Below are positions 13,251 to 27,048 of a stretch of 64,000 bases of DNA, one piece after another. The position numbers and the translations under genes were made by a program. The notes below the pieces were generated by a model, which was not told the DNA's origin, did not search any database, and saw only the letters and a list, made by a program, of their open reading frames with translations. Position 1 is the stretch's first letter, and each line of letters opens with the position of its first letter. This stretch comes from Sternotherus odoratus (Eukaryota; Chordata; Testudines; Kinosternidae): positions 1 through 64,000 of the forward strand of contig JAVMKO010000156.1 of assembly GCA_032164245.1 (NCBI GenBank), read 5' to 3'.

Positions 13251-14030
13251 CATTCATAATCCGTAGTTGTGTCAGCATTCACTGAAATTTCAGCATATCT
13301 TCTGATGCTAAAGAAACCCTGCTCCCAGAATCCTTTAGCAAATTCAGACATCTCCAGCCTTACTACATTCCTATCAATCACACTAATTCCTAATAATTCA
13401 GCACCATCCCAACAAACATGATTGATAATACTCACCATCCTGCTGCTTTGAGCAAAGGAAGCTGGGCGGGGGATGTTACCCCTTAAAATGAGCTGGGGTT
13501 AAACAGAATCTTTGGGACAAGATGTGAGTGAAAGCACCCCTGTGATCACACCCTACATACTACTGGAATAGCCTTTGTGCAAGGTATGCCTTGTGAGGTA
13601 TCACTTGAAAACCAATAACTTACTGGTCAGTAATTCAGTGACATGTATGTAAGAGCATTGTATGTGAAGTTATGAATTCCCCTCCCTCCCCCCCATACAA
13701 CGAAGATAGTAGATGTTCAAACACACACAGCCACAACTAGGGAGAAGTTGTTAACCCAGTCTAACCTAATCAACGGAATGCGTGCTTACCTCAATTTGCA
13801 TAGAAATAATAGGGTCCTTGAGACAGCAAAAGGGGGAAATAGCACGAGCCAAAGCAAATCTCTATTTCAGCATACACAGGGGAGGAGTAGGAGCCTGGCT
13901 CCACCTTCACCGCTAGACTCCATGTCCCCTTCTTCGGTGTTTGAATAAACTTTGCTTTAGGGGAAATCCTGAGTAGAATCCATTCCAAAGGGTGACTGGA
14001 CTATAAACGTGACCTCTAACATGTGAACTG
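13251..14030. other. Intronic sequence, nothing firm
   Basis: Contains AAAATGAGCTGGGGTTAAA at about 13485, also present at about 24817, so part is repeat-derived. No gene seen. Confidence 0.4.
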
Positions 14031-14960
14031 TCCAGGAGAGGGCTGGCCAATGAGGAACACACGTTTGGGGGTTAAATTTGGGAGTGGGAGTGTGTTGAGG
14101 CCTGTAGGTTCCCTCCCGCTCGGAGGGAGACTACTTGGGCCGGTCCAAACCGGCCGGGTTCAGGCTCTGTACAGCAGCCCACAAGTGGTAGAGTCTCTGA
14201 GGGACTGGCTAAGGCCTGGACGGGGCCCAGGCAGCCAGCCCGAAATAGCAGTCTTTGGTAGTCTGGGGCCTGGGCTTTCAGGTGCTCAGGCAGCCAGCAA
14301 GCAAGCAGTCTCTAAGGGGCTGGCTGTAGCCCGGGTGCCACCAGCAAACAAACAGTCTCTGGTGAGCCCAGGAAGGGAGCTCAGCTTCCAGGGCAGTGTT
14401 CCCTTGCTCAGGGTAGGGGTCAGCTGGCTCAGGGAGTGGGTTCCTCTGCCGTCCAGTCAGCCTCTGATTCCTCCGGGTACACAGCGGCAGGTACTCCCGG
14501 CCAGTCGGCATCAGCATCGGGGGCTAGAGCACAGCTTGGGCTGGAGTCTCCTCCATGCAGGAGCGGCTCAGGCAGAGCATCCTTCTTCTCCTTGGCTTCT
14601 CCCCCTTCTTGCCTGCAGGGATGGGCTTTTATAATTCCGGTCCTGCCCCTGTACTTCTGGTCAGGGGGGAAGGGGGCAGCCTTGGCTCCTCCCTCCAAGG
14701 GGCATGTACAGCTCCCTCACACTCCCAATCGGAGGGAGACCACTCGGGCTCACGGCTACTCTGCGCTTAGTAACCCAGGTTGGTGGAGACCAGATTGGGA
14801 CTGGAAAGTTGCTGACAGGCTGCTGGGCCAGGGCTGTAGCCTGACACACACACATACAAGCTGTGACCTGCATGCTGGTAGGGTGTTTGTCAGCCGCCCT
14901 GGTTGGGAGCTACAACAGCAAAGCATTGTGAGGCACCCAGCATCACAGGGCAGGTGGAGA
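14031..14960 (-). mobile_element. LTR-like repeat (family X), antisense
   Basis: The segment at about 14580-14760, read on the minus strand, aligns with 18160-18265 joined to 19332-19370: both have a TCTCCCT box, ACATG, AGGCTGCCCC, CCAGAAGT, a TATAAA-like motif and CCCTGCAG. The TATA-like motif (TTTATAATT on the plus strand near 14628) suggests the promoter part of an LTR. Termini were not defined. Confidence 0.5.
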
Positions 14961-15011
14961 CACAACGTTTCAGGGTCTGGATTGCACCCCCAGAATGTAA
15001 GACAAGTTCCC

Positions 15012-16050
15012 CATAAGAACATAAGAATGTCCATAATGGGTCAGACCAAAGGTCCATACAGCCCAGTATCCTGTCTGCCGACAGTGGCCAATGCCAAATG
15101 CCCTGGAGCGAGTGAACCTAACAGGTAATGATCAAGTGATCTCTCTCCTGACATCCATCACACCCCTCTGGCAAACAGAGGTGAGGGGACACCATTCCTT
15201 ACTCCTCCTGGCTAGCAGCCATTAACGGACTTAACCTCCATGAATTTATCCAGTTCTCTTTTAAACCCTGTTCTGGTCCTAGCCTTCACAGCCTCCTCAG
15301 GCAAGGAGTTCCACAGGTTGGCTGTGCGCTGTGTGAAGAAGAACTTCCTTAGATTTGTTTTAAACCCGCTGCCCATTCATTTCATTTGATGACCCCTAGT
15401 TCTTATATTATGGGAACACATAAATAAGTTTTCCTTATTCTCTTTCTCCACACCACTCAATTTTATATACCTCTATCTTATCCCCCCCTTAGTCTCCTCT
15501 TTTCCAAACTGAAAAGTCCTAGCCTCTTTAATCTCTCCTCATATGGGGCCTGTTCCAAACCCCTCATCATTTTAGTTGCCCTTTTCTAATGCCACTATAT
15601 CCTGTTTGAGATGGCGAGACCACGTCAGTATGCAGTATTCAAGATATAGGCACGCCATGGATTTATATAAGGGCAGTAAGATATGATCTGCTTATTCTCC
15701 ATCCCTTTTAAAATGATTCCTAATATCCTGTTTGCTTTGTTGACTGCTGCTGCTCACTGCATTGATGTTTTTAGGGAACTATCCACAATGACCCCAAGAT
15801 CTCTTCCTGATTAATTGTATCTAAATTAACCCCCATCATATTGTATGTATTGGTGAGGTTATTTTTTCCAATGTGCCTGACTTGACATTTAATTTATCCA
15901 CATTCTATTTCACTTGCCATTTTGTTGCCCAATCACTTAGTCTTGTGAGATCTTTTTGAAGTTCTTCACAGTCTGTTTTGTTCTTCACTATCTTGAGCAG
16001 TTTTGTTTCATCTGCAAACTTTGCCACCTCACTGTTTACCCCTTTCTCCT
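15012..16050 (-). mobile_element. CR1-type LINE fragment, antisense, second copy
   Basis: Collinear with 9000-10075 minus the SINE: shared blocks include TCCACAGGTTGGCTGTGCG, GATTTATATAAGGGCAGTA and AGGGAACTATCCACAATGAC. It extends further than the first copy, to the sequence around TTTGCCACCTCACTGTTTAC. It ends only about 30 bp before the KRAB B-like exon at 16084, so that exon's acceptor lies at the edge of the insertion. Confidence 0.85.
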
Positions 16051-16083
16051 TGTTTTCTTGCTTGTTTTCTGTCACTTATGTAG

Positions 16084-16197
16084 AGTTTCCAGTTTCCAAA
16101 CCGGATGTGACCTACTGGCTGGAACGAGGGGAGGATCCCTGGGTCCCTGACCTCCAGGACTTTGAGGAAAGAGAGACCCTGAGAGATGCTTGCACAG
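16084..16197 (+). pseudogene. KRAB B-like exon, copy a
   Basis: A 114-bp exon between TTATGTAG and GTGAGG. In phase with a KRAB A exon it encodes [20 protein letters not shown] and [19 protein letters not shown]. The F-P-V-S-K/R-P-D-V..LERGE pattern is that of KRAB B boxes. The exon itself is intact and spliceable, but the only zinc-finger exon that follows closely (17842) is truncated after two fingers, so a transcript using it would encode a KRAB protein with little DNA binding. It could still be skipped or used alternatively by the copy b gene. Confidence 0.65.
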
Positions 16198-16430
16198 GTG
16201 AGGAATCAGTTAAACCAACTCAAAATCTGTCCATGAATTAAGGAAATAGTTGAGATTTCTTGTGAGCTCTCTTGAGTTTAGGGTTATTTTCAGGAGATGT
16301 GGCATCCTCATGGTAGACTTCATTCTCGGATTCCTACCTGTCCTGATTAGCGCCTGACAGTAGCTCCTGCGTCAATCTACTTTCTCCCTGAGTGTTTGGT
16401 TGAGATTTAGACCTAGACTTGATTCCCTCC

Positions 16431-17753
16431 TGTGACGGTGCTGTTCCTGGTGGGATCCAACTGTGAGTGTCAGATCAGGACAGATTGCTTCCAAAGGAGC
16501 AACTACAGCCCAAAGCTGGGGTTTTTCCACACTAAGGCAAACCAAACCAGCCAAACAGAAAAGACTTTGGTTTCGCCCCACTGGCTAACCACAAGTCACA
16601 CAAGCAACCCCCTTAAGACACTCCAGATTCCCAGTATCACCACCAGCAGCCACCTGTCCTGGGGACTAATGGTTATGAAAACCAATCCCCCAAATAAAGA
16701 AAATGGTTCTCCCCAATTCCAAAGAATCAGGCCCCAGACCCAGGTCAATATATAAACCAGATCTTCCCACAAATCACGCTGTTGCCAATCCTTTAGAATC
16801 TAAAATCTAAAGGTTTATTATACAAGGAAAAAGGTATAGGTGAGGGTTAAGAATGGTTAAAAGAAATCAGTTACATGCAGTAATGGCACATCTCTTGGTT
16901 CAGGCTTGCAGCAAAGGTCGAATAAACTGCAGGTTCAAATCAAAGTCTTTAGAAAGCATCCCATTTAGGGGTGGGTCAGCACCTTAGTTCAGAGTTCACC
17001 TGTGTAGCAAAGTCCATTCAGAGCTGGAAGCAAGACAGGCTGCAGGCTGAAGGTAGAAGACCAAAATGGAGTGGCTGTAGCAGCAGCTTCATTTATAGTT
17101 TTTTTCCAGGTGCAACATCTCTTTCTTCCTGCTCTGAAAAGTCCAGCCCCATGAAGTCCTGGAGTCACATGGGCAGATCACATGACCATGCATGACTCAT
17201 CATTTGCAGGCAGAAGCCATTATGCACAGGCTGCCTTGCAGGTTCTCTGTAGACTTCTTGACTGGATTGGGGCATTCCAAGCTCCCAAAGTCCATTGTGT
17301 CGCTGATTGCTCTTAATGGTCCATCAAGCCCCGAGCAGAGCTGACGCCCAGTATTCTGGAATGTCCCCCTGGCAGCACAATCTTTGGAAAGACAGACAGT
17401 CCAGAGCCAATATTCATAACGTCAACTACCAAATTGATACACACTTACCAATGCCATATTTACAATTAGCAATCCATAACCTGGTCATAGATACCCATTA
17501 TGACCCCCTGTACATGAGATTCGGTGCCACTATAGGACTCTGGTTGCTCCAATAATCTATATGATTCCAAATAATTCCAAATAATTCCTGTAATAATTGT
17601 AATAAATGTAATAAACTCTATGTAATAAATGTAATAAATGAAATTCCTGTAATAATTGTAATAAATGTAATAATTCCTGTAATAATTGTAATAAATGTAA
17701 CTCTGGTTGCTCCAATGATCTATATGATTCCAAATAATTTCTGTAACGTGACA
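16431..17753 (-). mobile_element. Solo LTR (family 1), antisense, 5-bp target duplication
   Basis: Begins TGTGACGG and ends CGTGACA, the TG...CA ends of an LTR. It is flanked by CCTCC on both sides (16426-16430 and 17754-17758), a perfect 5-bp target duplication typical of endogenous retroviruses. It matches the copies at 18266-19331 (opposite strand) and 22869-23772 (same strand). No internal retroviral sequence remains. It sits between the KRAB B-like exon and the short zinc-finger exon, and has gained an AT-rich tandem expansion near its right end. Confidence 0.9.
17555..17705. repeat. AT-rich tandem expansion inside the solo LTR
   Basis: Irregular repeats of TAATAATTGTAATAAATG. CTCTGGTTGCTCCAAT occurs on both sides (17539 and 17700), so the LTR end was locally duplicated before the AT-rich units expanded. 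Confidence 0.8.
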
Positions 17754-17810
17754 CCTCCCTCTCCCCTCTGGGGAAAGATTTGGGGGAGATTCAGTTCTTT
17801 CTTTCTTTGA

Positions 17811-18100
<290 letters not shown>

Positions 18101-18149
18101 GTAACACTATATGTGTATTCAGTAGACTACCCAAAGATTTTTTTAGTTC

Positions 18150-19830
18150 TTTTTTGGGAGGACTTTGGAGGCGTCTCCCTTCGCTTGGGAGAGTGAGGGT
18201 CCCTTACATGTCCTTGGGAGGGCGGAGCCCAGGCTGCCCCATCCCTCTTGCCAGAAGTTCAGGGGTGTCACGTTACTGAAATTATCTGGGATCATATAGC
18301 TCATTGGTGCAACCAAGCTTCTGTAGGGACACCAAATCTTATGTAAAGGGGGTCATATAAGGTGTCTACGGCCAGGTTATGGTTGTTGATTATGATTATC
18401 TCTATGGGTGTATCTTTTTTGTAGCTAAAGTTATGAATATTGGCTGTATTTCGAACTTATGCTTTGCTTCTGGGTGAAATCTCAAACTAGTTATTGTTAG
18501 CTGGGCTGGCCTGGTTGGCCCATTAAGGACCATCAGGTACACAATGGACTCATTGAGAGAGGACGGACACACCCTGTGTCTTAGCTAGGGAGCAGGGATT
18601 GCCATGGGACTCAATACTCCATTTTGCTGCACAACAAAAGACAAAGAAAATTCCTGCACCTGGGGAAAGGTATAAAAGCTGCTTGAAACCCTCCATCTTG
18701 GTTGTCAGTTTCCAGTCTGCAGTCTTGGTCCTACCTCTGGATGGGACTTTGTTTCACACAGAAGCTTGAAAAAAAAAAGACTGAATGACCCATCCATGTT
18801 GTGGATGTATTCCAGAGACTTTGATTTAAACCTGGAGTTTATTCTACCTTTGCTGCAAGACTGAACCAAGAGATGTGCCATTACAGCATGTAATTAATTT
18901 CTTTTAACCATTCCTAACCCTCACCTAGACCTTTTTCCTCCCATACCAAACCTTTAGATTTTAAATTCTAAAGGATTGGCAACAGCGTGAGTTGTGGGTA
19001 AGATCTGATTTCTCTGTTGACCTGGGTCTGGGGCCTGATTCTTTGGAATTGGGAAGAATCGTTTTCTTTATTTGGGGGATTGGTTTTCATAACCATTGGT
19101 CCCCAGGACAGGTGGCTGCTGGTGGTCATACTGGGAAGCTGGTGTGTCTAAGGGAATTGCTTGTGTAACTTGGGGCCAGCCCGTGGGGTGAAACCAAAGT
19201 CTTTTCTGTTTGGCTGGTTTTGTGCCTTAGAGATGGAGAAACCCCAGCTTTGGGCTGTAGTTGCCCTTTTGGAAGCAATCTTTCCTGATTTGACACTCTC
19301 AGTTGGTCCCACCGGGAACAGCACCGTCACAAGGGGTGTGTCTGGAAGTATAAATGACGGTCCCTGCAGCCCAGTGGGGGGGGAAGACCAGATGAGGGGA
19401 ACAACGCTCTGTCTGCTGGGCGGCAACCCGGGGAGACCCAACCACCGGCTGCACCCATGTGAGCCCAGGCCCCAGCCTTCCATAGACTGTAGTGTGTGTG
19501 CTGGCTGCCTGAGCCATGCCCAGGCCAGAGCCAGCCCCCTTCTTCCCCCACTTCCCTGAGAAACTGGTTGCTTCCTGGCCATCTGGGCTCTGGCCCGGCT
19601 ACAAGCAACCCAAGAGTCTGTTCCAGGTTACCCCGTGGCACTACCCCAGCCCTGACTAAGGGCCTGACTGGGCCTAAGTGGCTGCCGGGTGCTGCTGAGG
19701 GACACTGGACTGCCATACCAACTCTGAGCCCGGCTGGTTCGACCTGGCCTGAGCGGCCTCCCTCCACTTGGCAGAACGACAGGCCCTTACAAGTTCACCC
19801 AGAGAGCTCCCTTGGAACTAAAAGCAGGTC
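18150..19830 (+). mobile_element. LTR-like repeat (family X), sense, split by a solo LTR
   Basis: The left part (18150-18265) and right part (19332 onward) together match the antisense family X copy at about 14580-14760. The right part keeps a TATAAAT motif at 19350. The split is caused by the younger LTR at 18266-19331. Outer limits are approximate. Confidence 0.5.
18266..19331 (+). mobile_element. Solo LTR (family 1), sense, 5-bp target duplication
   Basis: Begins TGTCACG, ends CGTCACA, and is flanked by AGGGG on both sides (18261-18265 and 19332-19336). It contains GGTATAAAAGCTGCTTGAAA near 18669, a likely TATA box, which fixes its orientation as sense. It is the inverse of 16431-17753. 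No coding interior is left. Confidence 0.92.
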
Positions 19831-19974
19831 TACGTTACTAGCGCTACGTTGAAAGTGACCAGCCAAGAATTGTTCCTTAGACCTACCTGTCTCTAAAGTG
19901 GGGGCTAGGCTGATCTAACTATGGCTACGTCTACACTAGAGAGTTTCATCAATGCCGTGTGTGTTCATTAAAGC

Positions 19975-20205
19975 AGGGTCTTCTTTGAGTGATGGTCGCT
20001 CTTGAATTCCACTGAGGCTAATCTGCATGCTCCATCCTCCCAGAGCCGGAGCTTTTTAAAGTAGTGGTGTCAGTGGGTTCACTCGTGCACCTCTGCATTG
20101 CCCTGCGGTCTTGCTGGCGTCTTCAGTGCCCTCTCAACACCGCATGGTCCAAGTCAGAGCTTCTGCTGTCCCTCAGCCGTGGTGACACATTTTCTTTATT
20201 TAGTC
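19975..20205 (+). repeat. Dispersed repeat, copy 2
   Basis: Second copy of the 10976-11226 repeat, same orientation, with one TTTGAGTGATGG block instead of two. Just upstream, GGCTACGTCTACACTAG (19923) resembles the end of a turtle MITE; a reverse version, GTGTAGACATAGCC, occurs at about 37264. Confidence 0.8.
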
Positions 20206-20778
20206 AGCATGTAACCCACACAATTTAAAGCTCCCACCAGCTCCCTCATCCTTGTGGGTACTCAGGGACAAGGGGCCCAACTTTACCCCTCCCTGGGCTC
20301 AGGTCCAGTATTCCTTCCCAATATACTCAGGGTGCTACAGCTCTGCAGGGCCTTTCCCCAGTGAAAGAGGCTTACACAGTCCTATCCTTAAACATGTGCG
20401 TGTATTACCTACAAATCAACAGAATGCACACGCCAAGCATCTCATGCTCACCCCTCCCAGCAAAGACAGCGGGACGTCTCCCACTGACCAGTCAGGATCT
20501 GCTCTCGTCTTGGGCTCTGGCATCTGCGCAATACGGTCGGGCAGAGTAAAAGTCCTGGCACCTTTGTCTTGAGCTGTATCTCGGAGTTAAGTTCCAACGA
20601 GCCTGAATTCTGACCCCCTTTACATAGTTCAAATGAGAATTTCTCTCATCTATGCTTCAACTATAGCGATGCAAAAACACAAGCCAATCATTTTCACTAC
20701 GCAGGGGTTCACATGCCTAAGACCACTTATACATTAGCTTTTGTATTTTTTCAAAGTTAGTTAAAACTTCTCAAGGTC
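20206..20778 (-). mobile_element. Probable antisense LTR fragment
   Basis: Shares its layout with 21565-22330: a CTCAGGGGC/CTAGGGCTC block, GAGGCTTACACAGT or GAGCCTCACACAGT, an ACAGAAT.CACACGCCAAGC-like stretch, CTCACCCCTCC and AGTAAAAGTCCTGGCA or AGAAAAGTCCTGGCA. The two are diverged members of one LTR family. Ends not defined. Confidence 0.45.
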
Positions 20779-20780
20779 TA

Positions 20781-20917
20781 CCCTGTTTCCCCGAAAGTAA
20801 GACATCCCCCGAAAATAAGATGTACTTCCAGTTTTGCCTCTCACTGTAATATAATGTAATGTAATTTTGGGAGCAAAAATTAATATAAGACACTGTCTTA
20901 TTTTCGGGGAAACACGG
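20781..20917. mobile_element. Mariner-type MITE with TA target site
   Basis: Short element with inverted ends: CCCTGTTTCCCCGAAAGTAA on the left and TTATTTTCGGGGAAACACGG on the right, each next to TA (20779-20780 and 20918-20919). No coding sequence. TA duplication and size point to a Tc1/mariner-derived nonautonomous element. Confidence 0.85.
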
Positions 20918-21564
20918 TATTTATCTTTATGCTTTGTTAGTGGAATACACTGTTTGGGTAGAATTGCTTAACCACCAGTAGACCAGAACTCTTTGCATAT
21001 TTAAAGTACACTTTCTAACTATTTCAGCTAGTTAAAATTTGTTTAGTAACAAGAAAACATGCTGCTGTTCATTATCAGAGAGAAACTGCAGAAACTCCAA
21101 GCTAACTTATCGATTCTCTCCCATTCTCATGACTTTGTGGATATCTATCTATCTCCAATTAATAAGGCTGTAGCTGCAGCTAATTCTTTTCTATTTGTTT
21201 GCTTAAGCCAAATTCCCCTGACTAGTTTTGTTTCCAACATATGATGGCTGAGCCTACAAACTGTCTGTGGGTTATGCAAAGTTCATACACAATATGGCTG
21301 CGAGTTATGTCAAGTCCAAGCCCCTCCTTAGAAGGACTTGGTTGTTTTTATGTAGTAGTTTTCTTGTTTCTGAAATGTGTAGGTTCCCCTACAAACCCTC
21401 CCCCCTCATTCCTCCTCGCCCCATCTCTCCCAGGTCTCGATGCTGGATTATGACTAAGAGGACGGGATTCAAACTCTGCATTTCCTGTCCTTGTTTGTTC
21501 TCCCTCAACACCGCTGTCTGTACTGCTTGGGGGAAGCCCACACCACATCCATTACCCGCACAAA

Positions 21565-22330
21565 TTTCTCTATCCCTTTCACACTATAGGGAAACACACC
21601 TTTACCCAGTTCCTAGGGCTCAAGGTGCAACCTTGTTAATTTATACAGCCACCCTTACCCAATTCCTAGGGCTCAGGGCACATCTTCCTGTGGGTTGGCA
21701 GGATCTTTAGCCGCTGAAAGAGCCTCACACAGTAATATTCTTATCCTCTATTTATTGACAATTCCCAAACAAACAGAATACACAAGCTAAGCACACAGTA
21801 TCATACTCACCAATCCTGGGACAGGCAAGCAAGCTTCCCCTGTATATGACAGGCAAGGTCAGTCTCTGGATCTTAGCTGCTGCACCTCAGGGTCAGAAAA
21901 GTCCTGGCAGCTTTTATCTTAGGCTGGGTCTTGGAGGTGAGTTCTTTTCCTCAGGGGTTCCTTATCTCCTTTGGTCTTCTTCCAGCCCTTCTTCTCCTTG
22001 CTTCTGATACTTCTGATCTTCTTCTCCTCAGCTCCTTCTTGGACCCCAGTTTTTATAATGAAATTTGAGTCTTCCTTACCTTAACCAATTATCTTAGTAT
22101 AATTTTACTAACCAATCATAACAAAATGACCTAACCAATCATACCCCACCACCTTAACTGATTTACACCTAGCACAATAAATTATACAGGAGACAGAAAC
22201 CATCACAAACCAGACAGAGATCACAGGTCAAACAATAGGAAAGTGTCATGATAATGCTTTAGCTGGTGACAGTGAGAACTATAAGGGCGAGTCCCCTCCT
22301 CACAGCCTGGTGTGAATCTTTTCAATACAT
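21565..22330 (-). mobile_element. Probable antisense LTR fragment
   Basis: Related to 20206-20778. It contains CTATTTATTGACAATTCCC, consistent with a poly(A) signal on the minus strand, and a local duplication of a TTACCCA-TTCCTAGGGCTCA block. Exact ends not found. Confidence 0.45.
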
Positions 22331-22868
22331 TTTAGATGGAATCTGAGTATGTGATTCCAGGCCTGCAGCTAATGGCTGCTGCTGCTTCAGTCTGGCTGCA
22401 GAAGGTGGCTTTGGCTCAGGCCTTCCAGCATGGCTACACAAAAGCCATATTGTTACACATCCAGGTGCAGCATCTGTCTCTGCTTCCCTGCCTCCACCCC
22501 CTGTCTTAAGGAGAATCTCATGGAAGTCACCTCAGGCTGGGATTGAAGCCTGGTCCCGGAGACCCCTGCTACATGGGACTGAACAGTCCAAGCGTGCTGA
22601 TCGTACTGTAGGATTTTGTAATTGTACTAATTGTTATAAGAATTGATGTAAACTTTGATTTCATTCTGCTGGCCACCCTTTCTGAATAAGAGAAAGGAAT
22701 GACTGTCTAAGACTGGGATCCTGTTTCCCATCTGCATTACAATTAGGACCTGTTCTAAAGTTTAGTTAGTGAGACAGGGTTTTGTATAGTGTCTATGATA
22801 AAGAGATTAGAGAAGTGTTGAGGGCCTAAAGCCATGATTTTTATAGGGGTCACTGGTTTACAGTGTTA

Positions 22869-23772
22869 TGAAAAAGAGTGGTTCTCCCAATTCCAAAGAA
22901 ATAGGCCCCAGACTCAGGTCAATTTACAAATCAGATCTTACCCGCAAATCACACTGTTGCCAATCCTTTAAAAGCTAAAATCTAAAGCTTTATTTATAGC
23001 AGGAAAAAGATATAGGTGAGAGTTAGCAATGGTTACAAGAAATCAATTACATGCAGTAATGGCAAAGTTCTTGATTTAGGCTTGTATCAGTGATACAATA
23101 AACTGCAGGTTCAAATCAAAGTCTCTGGAATACATCCACAATATGTATGGGTCATTCAGTCCTTTGTTCCAAGCTTCTGTGTGTAGCAAAGTCCCATGCA
23201 GAGGTAGGAGGAAGACTGAAGAAAGATGAAAACTGAAGACAAGATGGAGGGGCTGCAGCAGCGTTTTTATAGTTTTCCCCAGGTGCAAGAACCTCTTTGT
23301 TCCTGCTGTGAAAAGTCCAGCCCCATGGAGTTCTGGAGTCACATGAGTACATCACATGGCCATGCATGACTAAGGATTTTCAGGTGGCAGCCATTACCCA
23401 CCATCTATCTTGCATGTCCTCTGACAGACTTCTCATGTGGATTGTAGCATCCCAAGTTCCCAAAGGCTTCATTGTATAGCTGATGGTTCTTAATGGGACA
23501 TCATGCAGGCCAGGTGGAGCTACCAGCAACTTGTCTGGGATTTCACCCAGAAACAAAACAGAAGTTTGAAATACAGACACTATATAGCCAACATTCATAA
23601 CTTCAACTACAAAAATGATGCACACATACTGATAGTATAATCATAATCAGCAAACCCTAACCTGGTCATAGACACCTTATATGACCCCCTTTACGTGAGA
23701 TTTGGTACCCCTACAGGACCCTGGTTGCACCAATGATTTATATGATCCCAGACAATCTCAGTAACATGAGAA
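22869..23772 (-). mobile_element. Solo LTR (family 1), antisense, truncated
   Basis: Collinear with the inner and right parts of 16431-17753, from the CCAATTCCAAAGAAA block through AAACTGCAGGTTCAAATCAA to GATCCCAGACAATCTCAGTA. The left terminal part, about 240 bp in the complete copy, is missing, and no target duplication is visible. Confidence 0.8.
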
Positions 23773-24169
23773 AGGGTGATTCCAGAAATCAAGAGTCATT
23801 GGGGGGGGGGGGGGAAATGCAGTATTCACAGTGATTTCCAGAAAACACTGGCCCTAGTCATAACATTAATTACAGTAGTCTCAAGATATATACATGTTGA
23901 TCAGATCTGTCATTCTGCTTTCACATAGTTCACTCTGCTGGTGCTTTCTACTTCCCCCATTCTGTGTGTCTTGTCTATTTAGATTGTAAATTCTTCAGGA
24001 CATGGGCCATCTACTATTCTGGGTTTGTTCTGTGCCTAACACAAAGGGGACCCATGTTTAGTTGGCCCTTAGGCACTAAGGTAATGAATATGATTTATAA
24101 TATGTGGCAAATTGCTGGCCACTATTATGATGGGTCCCACGATTTCTCTTGTGGGGGTTCAGGGAGCCA

Positions 24170-24520
24170 TTTCTTGCCCCTGAACAGGATATTAACTGCC
24201 CCACTAGTATCCTAGAGGAGGAGGATTGGAGAGGGAGGGACCCAGACCTGCCCTCTCCTCCGGGTCCCAGCCCAGAGGCCCTGATTATAGCAGTAAACCA
24301 CCAGAATTAGCTATTCTTTCCCTTGGGCTACTTCCCTTTCCTATCCTTCAGCTTGTGGGGCTTCCTGCCCTCTCTTTACACAAGCCAGATTTCTCTTTAG
24401 GGTCTGGGTGGTCTTGGTTCCAAACTCTCCTCCAAACTACTCTCTGCTCCAACTCCTTCCAACTGCCGGATTGAAGCAGGGCTTTTTATATTGTGAATGG
24501 CTCCAGGTGCCTTAATTGGC
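24170..24520 (-). mobile_element. Possible antisense LTR fragment
   Basis: C-rich sequence with GGGCTTTTTATATTG near 24480, i.e. a TATA-like motif on the minus strand, in a layout like other antisense LTRs here. Tentative. Confidence 0.3.
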
Positions 24521-24640
24521 TCCAGGTGCTCCAACCAACTTCTAGAAAACTTGCTTCCCACAAAAGGAATAAGGCTTCCTTCTAACACTCTCCTGCTGCC
24601 CACTGGCCATGCTGTATCACAAATAATAATAACTCTCCTG

Positions 24641-24766
24641 CCACCGACGAAGTGGGTATTAGCCCACGAAAGCTCATGCTTCAAAACTTTATAGTTAGTC
24701 TTTAAGGTGCCACAGGATTTTGTTTCCTCTGCTATTCCAGACTAACACGGCTACCTCTCTGATTCT
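24641..24766 (+). mobile_element. Dispersed retroelement tail with hammerhead-like motif
   Basis: Contains CCGACGA, a perfect 5-bp stem GTGGG/CCCAC (24652-24656 and 24663-24667), then GAAA, followed by GGTGCCACAGGAT and AGACTAACACGGCTACC. I recognise the unit as a dispersed repeat of turtle genomes. The stem with flanking GA.GA and GAAA resembles stem II of a hammerhead ribozyme, a motif known from Penelope-like retroelements. The first core box is CCGACGA rather than CTGATGA. Confidence 0.5.
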
Positions 24767-24905
24767 CTCCTGCCACTGAGCCACAGAAGCTGGTGTTGGG
24801 ATGTTTCTACTTCAAAATGAGCTGGGGTTAAAACCATGGAGTATTCCTTGTGATAAGTATCCCAGAAATTCCATGAACCTTCCTTGTTTTCTTTGCCTTC
24901 AGCAG

Positions 24906-25019
24906 GGTTTCCTGTTTCCAGACCTGATGTGATCTCACAGCTGGAACGAGGAGAAGAGTCACGGGTCTCAGACCTCTACAGCTCTGAGAATCAAGTGCTC
25001 CCAAGAGCTGCCTGCACAG
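24906..25019 (+). CDS. KRAB-ZNF gene, coding exon 3 (KRAB B-like)
   Basis: A 114-bp exon between CTTTGCCTTCAGCAG and GTGGGA. Joined in phase 1 to the KRAB A exon it encodes [20 protein letters not shown], then [19 protein letters not shown]. The SRPDV..QLERGEE core is the KRAB B box, which supports repression by the A box in other family members. It is the same length as copy a (16084-16197). It ends in phase 1, matching the finger exon at 25419. Confidence 0.85.
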
Positions 25020-25309
25020 GTGGGAAATTGGTTAAACCATCTCAAAAACTGTCTATGTTTTCAGAAAACATTAGGGATGCCTCCAAAGACCCTGTGAGTG
25101 CTCCAAGTTCAGAAGTGTTCCCTGCAGATGTGGAATCATTAGGCAGATGTCACTCATGGCCTCCCACCTATCCTGACTGACAGTTGACAGCAGGTCCCTT
25201 CTCAATCTCACTTTCCCCTGAGAAAAGTTCTCATGAGATGCACAGCCAGAACTGATCCCTTCCTCTCTCTCCTCTGGAGAAGGTTTTGGGGAAAATTAGC
25301 TCCTCATAG

Positions 25310-27048
<1,739 letters not shown>

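Noticed and set aside
14023..15128. Overlapping frames of 203 and 230 residues
   Set aside because: They lie in LTR-like and CR1 sequence and show no recognised domain.
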